The notes under the pieces were generated by a model, which worked only from the letters and a program-made list of their open reading frames with translations, was not told the DNA's origin and ran no database searches. The position numbers and the translations under genes were made by a program. Shown piece by piece: positions 1-7,890 of a DNA stretch of 12,731 nt. The first letter of the stretch is position 1, and each line of letters begins with the position of its first letter. The stretch is from Alphaproteobacteria bacterium (lineage in GTDB: Bacteria; Pseudomonadota; Alphaproteobacteria; Micropepsales; Micropepsaceae), in assembly GCA_003451645.1 (NCBI GenBank), contig DMER01000213.1:33244-45974 (forward strand), read 5' to 3'.

Positions 1-838
1 GTAACCCATGCTTGAGTTTGCTGGGACCGTCCTCCAAACTCGCCGCGAAAATCCAACGCTTTTGGCCGTCCTGACTGGCGATCCGCATCGCTTGACGAGG
101 CGGTTCGCCTGGGGCCGTTTCGAACAGCACCAATGGCTTGCTGAGTCCATACTGCGTTTCTAACTCGACACGAAGCTGCGGCGTGGTTCCACCTTGGCTC
201 ACAGTGACCTTGTCGACGCGAAAACCCGATAAATCCTGGTTGTTTGTCGGAACTGTCGCAGCGAAGCTGTTGATGGTTCGCAAGTGGCGCGATGCAGCAT
301 TTGGTTGATCCGCGGGCAGCGCCGGGACCCTCAACGACAAGGCGGCGAAGGCTGGCACACAAACCATCCGGCACGTTGCGAAGCGAAATTTCAGTTGCAG
401 ATCAATATCTTGTCCCGATTTTAGAGGAGTCACTTGCAATGGAAAGACCAAATGGTCGCGATAAACGCGCAAAGAATGGCCGAAAAGGTCGTGGCGCTCA
501 GGCGCTGGCCATGACAATTCAGGTGCCCATCTCAAATTTCGCGACCCAGTCCAATCGAATGAGGGTGGCATACCGCTCTCGCCGGGGGCACGCCAGTAGG
601 TCCACCACCCTTGACGCAGCTTGATTTCAATTCCCAAAGGCACGGCCTTTGCCCCGTCAACTCCAGATTGACCAAGTACCAACCTAACAGCTGCGGGTCC
701 CGAGCGGACCCATTCGGTCTCAAGTGCCTGCGCAATTCTCTGCCCTGGCAAAGGTGACGGTTGTACAAAATGCTGCGCGGAGAGGATGCTTAACAGACAT
801 AAAACTACTACAACAGCCTGGGATAAACGCGTGTACAT
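1..838 (-). CDS. DsbD N-terminal-domain (thiol-disulfide interchange) secreted protein, 3' end cut by window edge
   Basis: The minus strand is open from ATG at 838 to the left edge (279 codons, no stop), with an in-frame stop just upstream at 863-865, so the start is well bounded. Residues 1-21 form a signal peptide: an Arg near the N-terminus, a Val/Leu-rich core and a possible cleavage after Ala21. Residues about 40-175 resemble the DsbD alpha-like/DsbC-type N-terminal domain, with the hallmark GWWTYWRAPGESGMPP at 77-92, a WPAPER motif at 110-115 and a CRMVCVP cysteine pair (C156, C160) expected to take part in periplasmic disulfide exchange. The visible length and C-terminal region look like the short DsbD-domain-only proteins often found beside yqgE in alphaproteobacteria, rather than full-length membrane DsbD; this is inference because the end is missing. 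No strong ribosome-binding site is visible. It diverges from the yqgE gene. Confidence 0.85.
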   Translation of the reverse strand, partial: MYTRLSQAVVVVLCLLSILSAQHFVQPSPLPGQRIAQALETEWVRSGPAAVRLVLGQSGVDGAKAVPLGIEIKLRQGWWTYWRAPGESGMPPSFDWTGSRNLRWAPELSWPAPERHDLFGHSLRVYRDHLVFPLQVTPLKSGQDIDLQLKFRFATCRMVCVPAFAALSLRVPALPADQPNAASRHLRTINSFAATVPTNNQDLSGFRVDKVTVSQGGTTPQLRVELETQYGLSKPLVLFETAPGEPPRQAMRIASQDGQKRWIFAASLEDGPSKLKHGL

Positions 839-1086
839 TTTGGGTATACTGTTAATCTGCTTTTATGCCCTTTTGTGCATGATATCCCTCGCGACGGCGC
901 TGCGGATGTCCAGGGGGAAGCGCGTAGACTGCGTCCCATCAGCGTTAGTCGCGAGCTCAACCGTTCCGGTATTGGATCGCGAATTGGGCTCCTCAGCCAG
1001 GGTTTCGTGCGCGCAACGGTACAATCATTCGTGATGGGGACTTTTGGCCTCTTGCGTCTTCCAGCCTTGTAGGAAAGAGGTTAATT
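839..1086. promoter_or_regulatory. Divergent intergenic region between the DsbD-domain gene and yqgE
   Basis: This 248-bp spacer separates two divergent starts and should hold both promoters. For yqgE, TACAAT at 1020-1025 is a possible -10 box, but no good -35 lies at standard spacing. For the leftward gene, an AT-rich stretch at about 842-880 (minus-strand CATAAA and TATACC) lies close to the start. Base composition near 839-880 is visibly more AT-rich than in the neighbouring genes. The plus strand also carries a short hydrophobic reading frame (786-1034), judged doubtful. No operator palindrome or terminator hairpin was convincing. Confidence 0.4.
1071..1080 (+). promoter_or_regulatory. 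Ribosome-binding site of yqgE (supports TTG start)
   Basis: The purine tract AGGAAAGAGG ends 6 nt before a TTG at 1087 and 12 nt before an in-frame ATG at 1093. The shorter spacing is closer to optimal, which favours TTG, although the ATG two codons later cannot be excluded. Confidence 0.6.
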
Positions 1087-1698
1087 TTGAAGATGGATTT
1101 ATTCCGCAGACAGCCACCCGGAACTGGAAGCCGCAGATCCCAAACCGGGGTACTGCAGGGGCATATCCTTATTGCCTCGCCTGGTGCTGAAGACCCCATG
1201 ATCGAAAAGGCCGTTTGTTTCGTTGTGTCTCACAATAATCACGGCGCGATGGGACTTTTGGTTAACAAGCCGGTTGCAAACATTTCTTTCGTGGACTTGC
1301 TGAAGCAATTGTCGATCCATACGCGTGTGGAGGCACAAGTGCCGGTACAGTTCGGTGGCCCTCGCGAAACGGCACGGGGATTTGTCCTTCATTCTATTGA
1401 CTACAGCGGGCAGGATGCGACCGTTGGCGTGATCAACGGCGTGAATCTGACCACAACCGTTGACATTCTAAGGGATATTGCCGAAGGCCGAGGTCCAAAG
1501 CAGGCGATGGTCGCTTTGGGATACCTAAGTTGGCCGAGCGGAGTGCTCGAACGCGAAATGGGAGACAACCTTTGGCAGCACTGCACCCCTGATGAATTCT
1601 TGCTCTACAGCCCGGACTTCGCCGCTAAATGGACGCACGCCATTCGCAAACTAGGGTGTGATCCCTCACAGTTTTCGCGGCATAGTGGCCGGGCCTGA
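1087..1698 (+). CDS. yqgE: YqgE/AlgH family protein (UPF0301)
   Basis: This 203-aa soluble protein has no signal peptide or membrane segment. It matches the YqgE/AlgH family throughout: GHILIASPG at 25-33, a HNNHGAMGLLVNKP block at 49-62, QFGGPRETARGFVLHS at 88-103, the DIL..IAEG.GP segment at 126-137 and ALGYLSWPSGVLE at 143-155. The length is usual for the family (about 185-205 aa). The biochemical role is unsettled: the AlgH name comes from a Pseudomonas alginate regulator, but no direct enzymatic activity is established. The start is probably TTG at 1087, with ATG at 1093 as alternative. It is the only plus-strand gene in the window; its last 33 bp overlap the 3' end of the EAL gene on the other strand. 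Confidence 0.93.
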   Translation: MKMDLFRRQPPGTGSRRSQTGVLQGHILIASPGAEDPMIEKAVCFVVSHNNHGAMGLLVNKPVANISFVDLLKQLSIHTRVEAQVPVQFGGPRETARGFVLHSIDYSGQDATVGVINGVNLTTTVDILRDIAEGRGPKQAMVALGYLSWPSGVLEREMGDNLWQHCTPDEFLLYSPDFAAKWTHAIRKLGCDPSQFSRHSGRA

Positions 1699-4557
1699 CC
1701 GCCTCACTGCCTGAATGGTGCTCAAAGCGGTCTGTTGCTGTGCGGCAAGCAGCTTCTCCGCATTGCGAATCTCGAGCGGTCCACCAAACAAATAACCTTG
1801 GGCAAAATCGCAACCAAGTTGCGCGAGAGCAATTGCCTCAGGCTGACTTTCCACGCCCTCCGCAATGACAGCCATGTTGAGGCTTTGACCGAGAGCTACA
1901 ATGGATTTCACAATCGTTTTTGCGTTCGAGCTTTCGGTCATTGTCTGTACAAAGGACCGGTCGATCTTGAGCGCGTCAAAGGGAAACCGTTGAAGCTGGC
2001 TCAACGAGGAATACCCGGTGCCGAAATCATCGATGGCCAGCCCGATCCCAAGCGCCTTCACCTGCTTGAGCGCTTGTGCCGACTTTTCGGGGTCGCTCAT
2101 GACAACCGATTCCGTGATCTCTAGCCGCAGACTGTGCGGTGCCACCGGACTGGACTGAAGTGCGGCCTGGATCTCGCGCTCAAAGTCGTTCCTGAACAAT
2201 TGCCGGGGTGAGACGTTGACGCTCATAAAGTATGGCTGCTTGGCCGGATATATCTGCTGCCAGCGCGCGAGCTGCTCTGCAGCTTGACGAAGCATAAAGG
2301 TCCCCAATGGGACGATAAGTCCGGTCTCCTCGGCGAGCGGAATGAACTCCATAGGATTGATAACGCCGCGTTGATGGTGGCGCCAGCGCATAAGCGCCTC
2401 GAAGCCAGCTACCGCGCCTTGCCTCAAGGCTATGATTGGCTGGAAGACAATCTCGATTTGATTGCGCTCAAGGGCGCGGCGCAAATCCGCGTCAAGGGTC
2501 AGGCGCTCGGCGGAGTTCGTCCGCATTTCCGGTTTGAAGACCTCAAAGCCGCCCAATCCGCTGCGTTGGGCGTGGTGCATAGCGACCTCAGCCTCGCGCA
2601 GGGCATCGCCACCCAGACGGTGCCGCTGCGCCAGCTCAACCGCACCAATGCTGGCCGCAGGGTAGATGTCTTGCACCCCGACATGCACCGGACTGGCAAG
2701 CGCGTCGCGCACGCGCATCACGGCTGTGTCCGGCGCATTTCCATAATCATCAGGCAGAAGCAGCATCGCGAATTCATGGGAACCGACGCGCGCCAGAATA
2801 TCCGCGGGACCTGCGGCATCCTGCAAGGCATCGGCGATGTCGTTCAAGAAGCGGTCTCCAGCCACCTCTCCTAGGTTCTCTTTGACCGCGCGTACTCGAT
2901 CGACCTCAATGGCCATCACCACGCCACGCGGGCTCACGCCTGCTTGAGCCATGGTCGCAAAGACCTGATCCAGCCGATTCAGGAACAAACTGCGGCTGGC
3001 CAGACCGGTTTCCTTGTCCAGCTTTTCCTCGTGCGGCTTAACGGCCTCTTTCTGCTTGAGTTCGGTGATATCGCTCACGATGCCAATGCACCGTGACGCG
3101 TCGCCGCGCCGGCCAGCAATGCAACTGGCTTTAAGCTGCATCCACCGGATCGCTCCGCGGGCATGCCGCATCCGCACGTCCAGCGTGAAAGACGCATTAC
3201 CTTTGGAACGGTATGTGGCGATTCCTTCCTCATAGGTGCGCGCGTCGTCTGGGTGCACGAGTGCGGCCCAAGCACGTTCCGAAGTACCGAGACTTCCTTG
3301 GCTTAGACCCAACATCGCCTCGACCGAGGGAGACACGTAGAGCGTGCCCGCTTCGATGTTCCAGTCCCAAAGGCCCTGGTGTGCTGCGGCGAGTCCTAAC
3401 GCATAGCGGTGCTGGCCCTCGCGAGCCGCACGCCGTTCCTGAAGCAACTGATCGGCCTCGTCTTCGCTCAAAACGGGTTTTCGCGGCGCTGCGGCAGCAA
3501 AAGCCATCAGCAAAAGCCCCATCACAAAGGCGCCGTCCAGGATCAGTGGCCAGCCAGTCATGGCAGCTCGCCAGCTATCCGGCAACAGCGCCGGAGCTAG
3601 ACCGGCAAGCAAGATGATAAACACCGCCATGACCAGAGACTTGGCTCTGCTGTTACCGCCGGCAAGTTCAATCCCTACAATTCCGAGGCTCAAAAGACCC
3701 GCAACCCCAAGCATGATGGCCAAGATGCTGGTCGCAATCTCAAGGCCCATCGCCGCGACTAATGCCATCGCAATAGCCAAGACGCCGCTTGCCTCAGCCG
3801 CCAACGTCCATGGTCTGCGGTCTTTGGGCATCTCCAACGAAATGGTCAGAAAGCGCAGGGCTGTCGCCGCAAAGGCCGCTCCGGCGAGCGCTAGACCGCC
3901 GAGCCCCAGATTGACTATGCCTGCACTACCCAACAGTAAGGCCAAGGCTGCTAAAACCGACACCCCGCCCCAAAAGGGCGCCGCTGCAAAGCGCAAGACC
4001 GCAAGACCGGTGAGCCAGGCGGCTGCCGCGATGAGTGCGCCCGCGAACAGGCCACGCAACATCATCGCCTGGGCAATTGTTTTGTCCCACGCTTGTGGTT
4101 GCCAAAGCCGCCATGCACCTTCGACCTCTACATTTCTGAGTTGGAGTATGACGGTCGCCTTGGCTTTGGGCTCCAAACGGATATCCGCCGTGTAACCTTC
4201 CCGGCCAGGGATCATCGCGGCACTGACGCCTTCACCTTGAACACTTATGGCAACCCAAGGCGAGCCGCGCGCCGCCCAAAATGAGCCAAAGGGTCCAATA
4301 CTCGCCGGCTCCAGATCCAGACGGCGGAGAATTGGGGCATCAACAGGATTGACGACATCAAAGGCAAGCCAACGCGGCCGGTCAGCCGGTGCGATGCCCG
4401 CCACAATTTCCGGTTTCGATTGCAGTTCGCGCAAGGCAATCGAGATTTCGGCTACAGGATGCTCCAGCGGTACCGCCTGCGCACGCGCATGGTTTTGTGC
4501 CACCGCGGCGAAGACTGCGGCTGCAACGAGCAATAGTCGCCAGATTGGGGCCATCAT
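1666..4557 (-). CDS. Membrane 7TMR-DISM/PAS/degenerate GGDEF/EAL protein, predicted c-di-GMP phosphodiesterase
   Basis: This 963-aa sensory protein has, in order: a signal peptide (1-28, ending ARAQA); a beta-rich periplasmic domain (about 30-160); about seven hydrophobic helices (169-356), giving a 7TMR-DISM-like layout; a PAS domain (about 380-500, with VHPDD at 434-438); a GGDEF domain (about 512-675); and an EAL domain (about 685-940). The GGDEF signature reads GSHEF (592-596) and lacks an upstream RxxD inhibitory site, so diguanylate cyclase activity is unlikely. The EAL site looks complete: FQP 705-707, EAL 720-722, N781, E813/E816, DDFGTGYSS 843-851, K864, E900 and Q920. It should hydrolyse c-di-GMP at the inner membrane in response to a periplasmic or membrane signal; the signal is unknown. 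Tandem ATGs open the gene (4557, 4554). GAAGG lies 1 nt before the first and 4 nt before the second, so the second may be used. It is last in the leftward gene block. Confidence 0.9.
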   Translation of the reverse strand: MMAPIWRLLLVAAAVFAAVAQNHARAQAVPLEHPVAEISIALRELQSKPEIVAGIAPADRPRWLAFDVVNPVDAPILRRLDLEPASIGPFGSFWAARGSPWVAISVQGEGVSAAMIPGREGYTADIRLEPKAKATVILQLRNVEVEGAWRLWQPQAWDKTIAQAMMLRGLFAGALIAAAAWLTGLAVLRFAAAPFWGGVSVLAALALLLGSAGIVNLGLGGLALAGAAFAATALRFLTISLEMPKDRRPWTLAAEASGVLAIAMALVAAMGLEIATSILAIMLGVAGLLSLGIVGIELAGGNSRAKSLVMAVFIILLAGLAPALLPDSWRAAMTGWPLILDGAFVMGLLLMAFAAAAPRKPVLSEDEADQLLQERRAAREGQHRYALGLAAAHQGLWDWNIEAGTLYVSPSVEAMLGLSQGSLGTSERAWAALVHPDDARTYEEGIATYRSKGNASFTLDVRMRHARGAIRWMQLKASCIAGRRGDASRCIGIVSDITELKQKEAVKPHEEKLDKETGLASRSLFLNRLDQVFATMAQAGVSPRGVVMAIEVDRVRAVKENLGEVAGDRFLNDIADALQDAAGPADILARVGSHEFAMLLLPDDYGNAPDTAVMRVRDALASPVHVGVQDIYPAASIGAVELAQRHRLGGDALREAEVAMHHAQRSGLGGFEVFKPEMRTNSAERLTLDADLRRALERNQIEIVFQPIIALRQGAVAGFEALMRWRHHQRGVINPMEFIPLAEETGLIVPLGTFMLRQAAEQLARWQQIYPAKQPYFMSVNVSPRQLFRNDFEREIQAALQSSPVAPHSLRLEITESVVMSDPEKSAQALKQVKALGIGLAIDDFGTGYSSLSQLQRFPFDALKIDRSFVQTMTESSNAKTIVKSIVALGQSLNMAVIAEGVESQPEAIALAQLGCDFAQGYLFGGPLEIRNAEKLLAAQQQTALSTIQAVRRSGPATMPRKL

Positions 4558-4592
4558 GCCTTCAGCGATAGCGGCTCTGTGTTAATGGCGTG

Positions 4593-5186
4593 TTATCCCT
4601 TTTGCGCAGCGCGCCAGTCGTCTTCCAGAATTGCGAACAACAAATGGTCGTGCCAAGTGCCGTCAATCTTCAGATATTTCACCGCATAGCCTTCCTCGCG
4701 GAAGCCGCACTTCTCCAGGACGCGTTTGGATGCGGCATTTGAGGGCAGACACGCCGCTTCAACCCGGTGGAAATTGAGCGCGGTGAAGCAGTGACCAAGC
4801 ACCGCCTGCACGGCCGCGGTCATGAGGCCCTTGCCCGCAAAAGGCGCTCCAGTCCAATACCCTAATGAAGCGGCCTGCGCCACACCGCGCCTGACATTCG
4901 TCAACGTACATCCACCCGCCAAGCGTCCATCCGGCAAGATTATCCAAAAGGCATAGCCGCGGTCGTCGCGAATGTCCTGCGAATAGCGGGTCATGCGGCG
5001 CCGGTAAGCAGTCTTGCTCAGTTCATCTGGCCCCCACGTAGGCTCCCACGGCTGTAAGTGATCCCGGCTGATGTCTCGGAGCCTTGCCCATGCCTCATAG
5101 TCCGTGCTTTGCGGATAGCGCAGCGTTGCGACTTTCGCGTCGAGCAGCGGTGAGCCTGGTTTCGCAAACGGGTTCAAGAGCGCCAA
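4593..5186 (-). CDS. rimJ: GNAT family N-acetyltransferase, RimJ/RimL type
   Basis: This 197-aa cytoplasmic protein has the acetyltransferase fold of ribosomal-protein N-terminal acetyltransferases. The acetyl-CoA pyrophosphate loop is visible as GAPFAGKGLM (113-122), preceded by the SLGYW strand (107-111). The C-terminal signature PSNAASKRVLEKCGF (148-162) is typical of RimJ/RimL. By family it would transfer acetyl from acetyl-CoA to a protein alpha-amino group such as that of ribosomal protein S5, but relatives modify other substrates, so the target is inferred. The start is TTG at 5186, with AGAGG on the minus strand 7 nt upstream; no better ATG exists nearby. It sits 44 bp after the M16 protease gene and 35 bp before the EAL gene, in the same direction. 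Confidence 0.85.
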   Translation of the reverse strand: MALLNPFAKPGSPLLDAKVATLRYPQSTDYEAWARLRDISRDHLQPWEPTWGPDELSKTAYRRRMTRYSQDIRDDRGYAFWIILPDGRLAGGCTLTNVRRGVAQAASLGYWTGAPFAGKGLMTAAVQAVLGHCFTALNFHRVEAACLPSNAASKRVLEKCGFREEGYAVKYLKIDGTWHDHLLFAILEDDWRAAQKG

Positions 5187-5230
5187 TGGCCTGCCTCTTT
5201 GGAGTGTGGTGGGTCTTGTTCCCTACCGGG

Positions 5231-6490
5231 TCACGTAAAGCGGGCGGCGATGTGTTCGAAGCTATCCAATTTCTTCAAGGGGCCCATCGCTGCCAAGGAC
5301 ATCGGCCCGGTTTGCGCTGCACGGCCTGCAAAGGCTCGCACCGCACCCGCATCGATGCCCGCCAATTTGTCCAAGATCTCCGCTTGCGTCAAAAGCCGGC
5401 CATAAGCCCAAAGGTGTCCAATGATCTGCTCACAGCGCGCCGAGGGTGATTCCAGCGCCATCAACATACCGGCACGCAACTGTGCCTTGGCCCGCTCAAC
5501 CTCATCGCTGGTTACTGAGCCCTCCATAGCGGCCATTTCGCCAGCAACGACCTTCAAAAGCTCACTCGCCTGACCAGCGCTTGTCCCCGCATAGACGCCA
5601 AATAGCCCGCAATCCTTGTAGCTCTGGCCAAAGCAGTAGATTGAATAGCAAAGACCACGCTTTTCGCGCACCTCTTGAAACAAACGCGAAGACATCCCCC
5701 CACCCAGTGCGGTCGCATAAACCTGACTGATCAACGCATCGTCATGGCCCAGGGCCACGCCCGGCCAAGCGATGCTGAGATGAGCTTGTTCGAGATCGTC
5801 TTCCGCGCGGAATTCTCCGCCCGCATAGGTGCCAGCCTCTGGCGTCACCGGCCCTTGGCTCGTCAGTCCGGCGAAGGCCTCGCTCGCAAGCCGCACGATG
5901 TCATCGTGGTCGACAGCCCCTGAGGCGACCAAGGTCATTGCTGGCGCATGGTAATGCGCGCGCATATAGCCGCGCAGAGCCTCAGCATCAAAAGAGGACA
6001 CGCTGTCGATCGTCCCCAGAATGGGCCGGCCCATCGCCTGTGCCGGGAAGGCAGCGGCCTGCAAGTGATCAAAAATGATATCGTCCGGCGTATCTTCGGC
6101 CTGCCCTATTTCCTGAATGATGACGCCGCGCTCGCGCTCAAGCTCTTCGCCCTCAAAGGTCGAATTCTGGAGAATATCAGCTAGGAGATTAATGGCGAGC
6201 GGCATGTCCCCTTTGAGGATGCGCGCGTAATAGGCCGTCTGCTCCCGTGCTGTGTAAGCGTTCAAATAGCCGCCAACCCGCTCGATCTCCTCAGCAATCT
6301 GCCGGGCTGTGCGCGTCTTTGTCCCCTTGAAGGCCATGTGCTCAAGCATGTGCGAGATGCCGTGCTCTTGGGTAGTTTCGTTGCGCGCGCCGGCATTGAC
6401 CCACACACCCACCGACGCACTCTCCAAATGAGGCATCGGGTCAGTCACAATGGTTAGGCCATTGTTCAGTTTGGACGTGACGATCGCCAT
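5231..6490 (-). CDS. M16 family zinc metallopeptidase, mitochondrial-processing-peptidase-like
   Basis: This 419-aa protein lacks a signal peptide and is expected to be cytoplasmic. The inverted zinc motif HMLEH is at 47-51, with catalytic E50 and ligands H47 and H51. The third ligand is E127 in ERERGVIIQEI, spaced as in the beta subunit of mitochondrial processing peptidase. The segment LNAYTAREQTAYYA (76-89) is a further family hallmark, and a second inactive M16 half follows with GGGMSSRLFQEVREKRGLCY around residue 270-290. It probably degrades or trims small peptides; the physiological substrate in bacteria is not established. The start ATG at 6490 shares one base with the thrC stop (TAATG), suggesting translational coupling, and AGAGG lies 9 nt upstream. 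Confidence 0.92.
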   Translation of the reverse strand: MAIVTSKLNNGLTIVTDPMPHLESASVGVWVNAGARNETTQEHGISHMLEHMAFKGTKTRTARQIAEEIERVGGYLNAYTAREQTAYYARILKGDMPLAINLLADILQNSTFEGEELERERGVIIQEIGQAEDTPDDIIFDHLQAAAFPAQAMGRPILGTIDSVSSFDAEALRGYMRAHYHAPAMTLVASGAVDHDDIVRLASEAFAGLTSQGPVTPEAGTYAGGEFRAEDDLEQAHLSIAWPGVALGHDDALISQVYATALGGGMSSRLFQEVREKRGLCYSIYCFGQSYKDCGLFGVYAGTSAGQASELLKVVAGEMAAMEGSVTSDEVERAKAQLRAGMLMALESPSARCEQIIGHLWAYGRLLTQAEILDKLAGIDAGAVRAFAGRAAQTGPMSLAAMGPLKKLDSFEHIAARFT

Positions 6491-7890
6491 TAAAGCGCGC
6501 CTCTTTGTTGTACTACTGTCAGAAGATAGTCTTTTAACGCGTTGATATCCGCTGGCAAGTCCACGCAGCGCTCAGGCAATGTCTTCAAGGCTGACAGTTC
6601 CGCCGGGATGTCTGGTGCAAAGCCCAAACTGGCGTGGATGGCCGCTTCGAACTTTGCAGGGTGTGCGGTCGCCAAACAGACGACCGGGCCGCGCTCCGTC
6701 AGGTCTTGCGCGAACGCCGCCGCAACGCCGGTGGCTGTATGCGGATCAACGACCATACCCGTTGACTCATGGACCCGCCTGATGGCCGCAAAGGTTTGGG
6801 TTTCATCTGCGGCAAAAGCGCCAAACGTCGCTTGCATCTCCGTCAACACTGGCGATGGAACAGTGAAAGCGCCGGTCTGGGCAAATTCCTCCATCAAGGC
6901 CATCGTTTGGGTTGGGTTCCTGCCGGATGCATCGAAGAGCAGGCGCTCAAAGTTGCTCGCGACTTGAATGTCCATCGATGGGCTGTGCGTTGGCGTGACA
7001 GTGCGGCGTTCATAGCGGCCGGTCGTGAGCGCACGCGCCACGATGTCGTTGCTGTTGGTCGCAGCGATCAGACGGGCAATGGGCGCCCCCATTTTCTTCG
7101 CGGCGTAGCCTGAGAAAATGTCGCCGAAATTGCCGGTCGGTACCACAAAGGTCACGGGGCCCCGCCCGCGTAAGGCCGCGCAGGCCGTGATGAAATAGAC
7201 CGTCTGGGCCGCGAGCCTCGCCCAATTGATCGAGTTGACCGCGCTGAGCTGCATCTGCGCGCTAAGGTTTCTGTCCGCAAACAGTGCCTTGACCAGCGCT
7301 TGTGCCGTGTCGAAGTCGCCTTCGAGGGCAATGTTGTGCACGTTTGGCGCCATCACCGTTGTCATTTGGCGGCGCTGGATCTCCGAGACCCGGCCCTTTG
7401 GGTGCAGCACGACAATGTCGAGGTTGGGCCTGCCTGCAAGAGCCGCGATCGCCGCCGAGCCCGTGTCGCCGCTGGTCGCCGCCAATACAGTTAGTCTCCG
7501 GCTTTCACGCTCCAGGCGCTGGGCCATCAGGGGCCCCAATAGCTGGAGCGCGAAATCCTTGAAGGCAAAGGTGGGCCCGTGAAAAAGCTCGAGCATCCAA
7601 AGATTGGGTGCCAAGGGTCGCAAGGGTGCGACTTCGGGATGGCGGAACTGAGCGTATGCGCCGGCAATCGCGCCGTTCAAGTCGAGCGCGGTCTCAGATC
7701 CGCCTAATGCGCTCAGGACCGCCTCGGCCACCTGCCCATAGCGCTGGTCTGCAAAATCATTGAATTGCTTCGGGCTTAACTGAGGCCAAACCTCAGGCAC
7801 GTAAAGGCCGCCATCAGGCGCCAGGCCCGACAGGACAATGTCGTCAAAGCTCAAATGCGGGGCCAGCCCCCGCGTGCTCAAATGTTTCAC
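6490..7890 (-). CDS. thrC: Threonine synthase
   Basis: This enzyme converts O-phosphohomoserine to threonine and phosphate using pyridoxal phosphate, the last step of threonine synthesis. The protein is 466 aa from GTG at 7890, the family's usual length. It begins KHLSTRG and carries the N-terminal LAPDGGLYVPE block (23-33), the PLP lysine K111 in PTFAFKDFALQLLG, the ATSGDTGSAA loop (138-147) and the phosphate-binding PTGNFGD (251-257). The reading frame is open further upstream to an ATG at 8121, but that extension lies inside surf1 and does not look like ThrC. The GTG overlaps the surf1 stop as GTGA, a normal coupled junction, so the shorter start is chosen. It is immediately followed by the M16 gene. 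Confidence 0.95.
   Translation of the reverse strand: MKHLSTRGLAPHLSFDDIVLSGLAPDGGLYVPEVWPQLSPKQFNDFADQRYGQVAEAVLSALGGSETALDLNGAIAGAYAQFRHPEVAPLRPLAPNLWMLELFHGPTFAFKDFALQLLGPLMAQRLERESRRLTVLAATSGDTGSAAIAALAGRPNLDIVVLHPKGRVSEIQRRQMTTVMAPNVHNIALEGDFDTAQALVKALFADRNLSAQMQLSAVNSINWARLAAQTVYFITACAALRGRGPVTFVVPTGNFGDIFSGYAAKKMGAPIARLIAATNSNDIVARALTTGRYERRTVTPTHSPSMDIQVASNFERLLFDASGRNPTQTMALMEEFAQTGAFTVPSPVLTEMQATFGAFAADETQTFAAIRRVHESTGMVVDPHTATGVAAAFAQDLTERGPVVCLATAHPAKFEAAIHASLGFAPDIPAELSALKTLPERCVDLPADINALKDYLLTVVQQRGAL

Noticed and set aside
2284..2874. Plus-strand frame of 196 codons opposite the GGDEF/EAL region
   Set aside because: It lies fully inside a well-supported gene on the other strand and shows no family motif.
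3560..4195. Plus-strand frame of 211 codons opposite the EAL gene
   Set aside because: It is a shadow of the helix-coding part of the minus-strand gene, Ala/Pro/Lys-rich with no recognisable domain and no ribosome-binding site.
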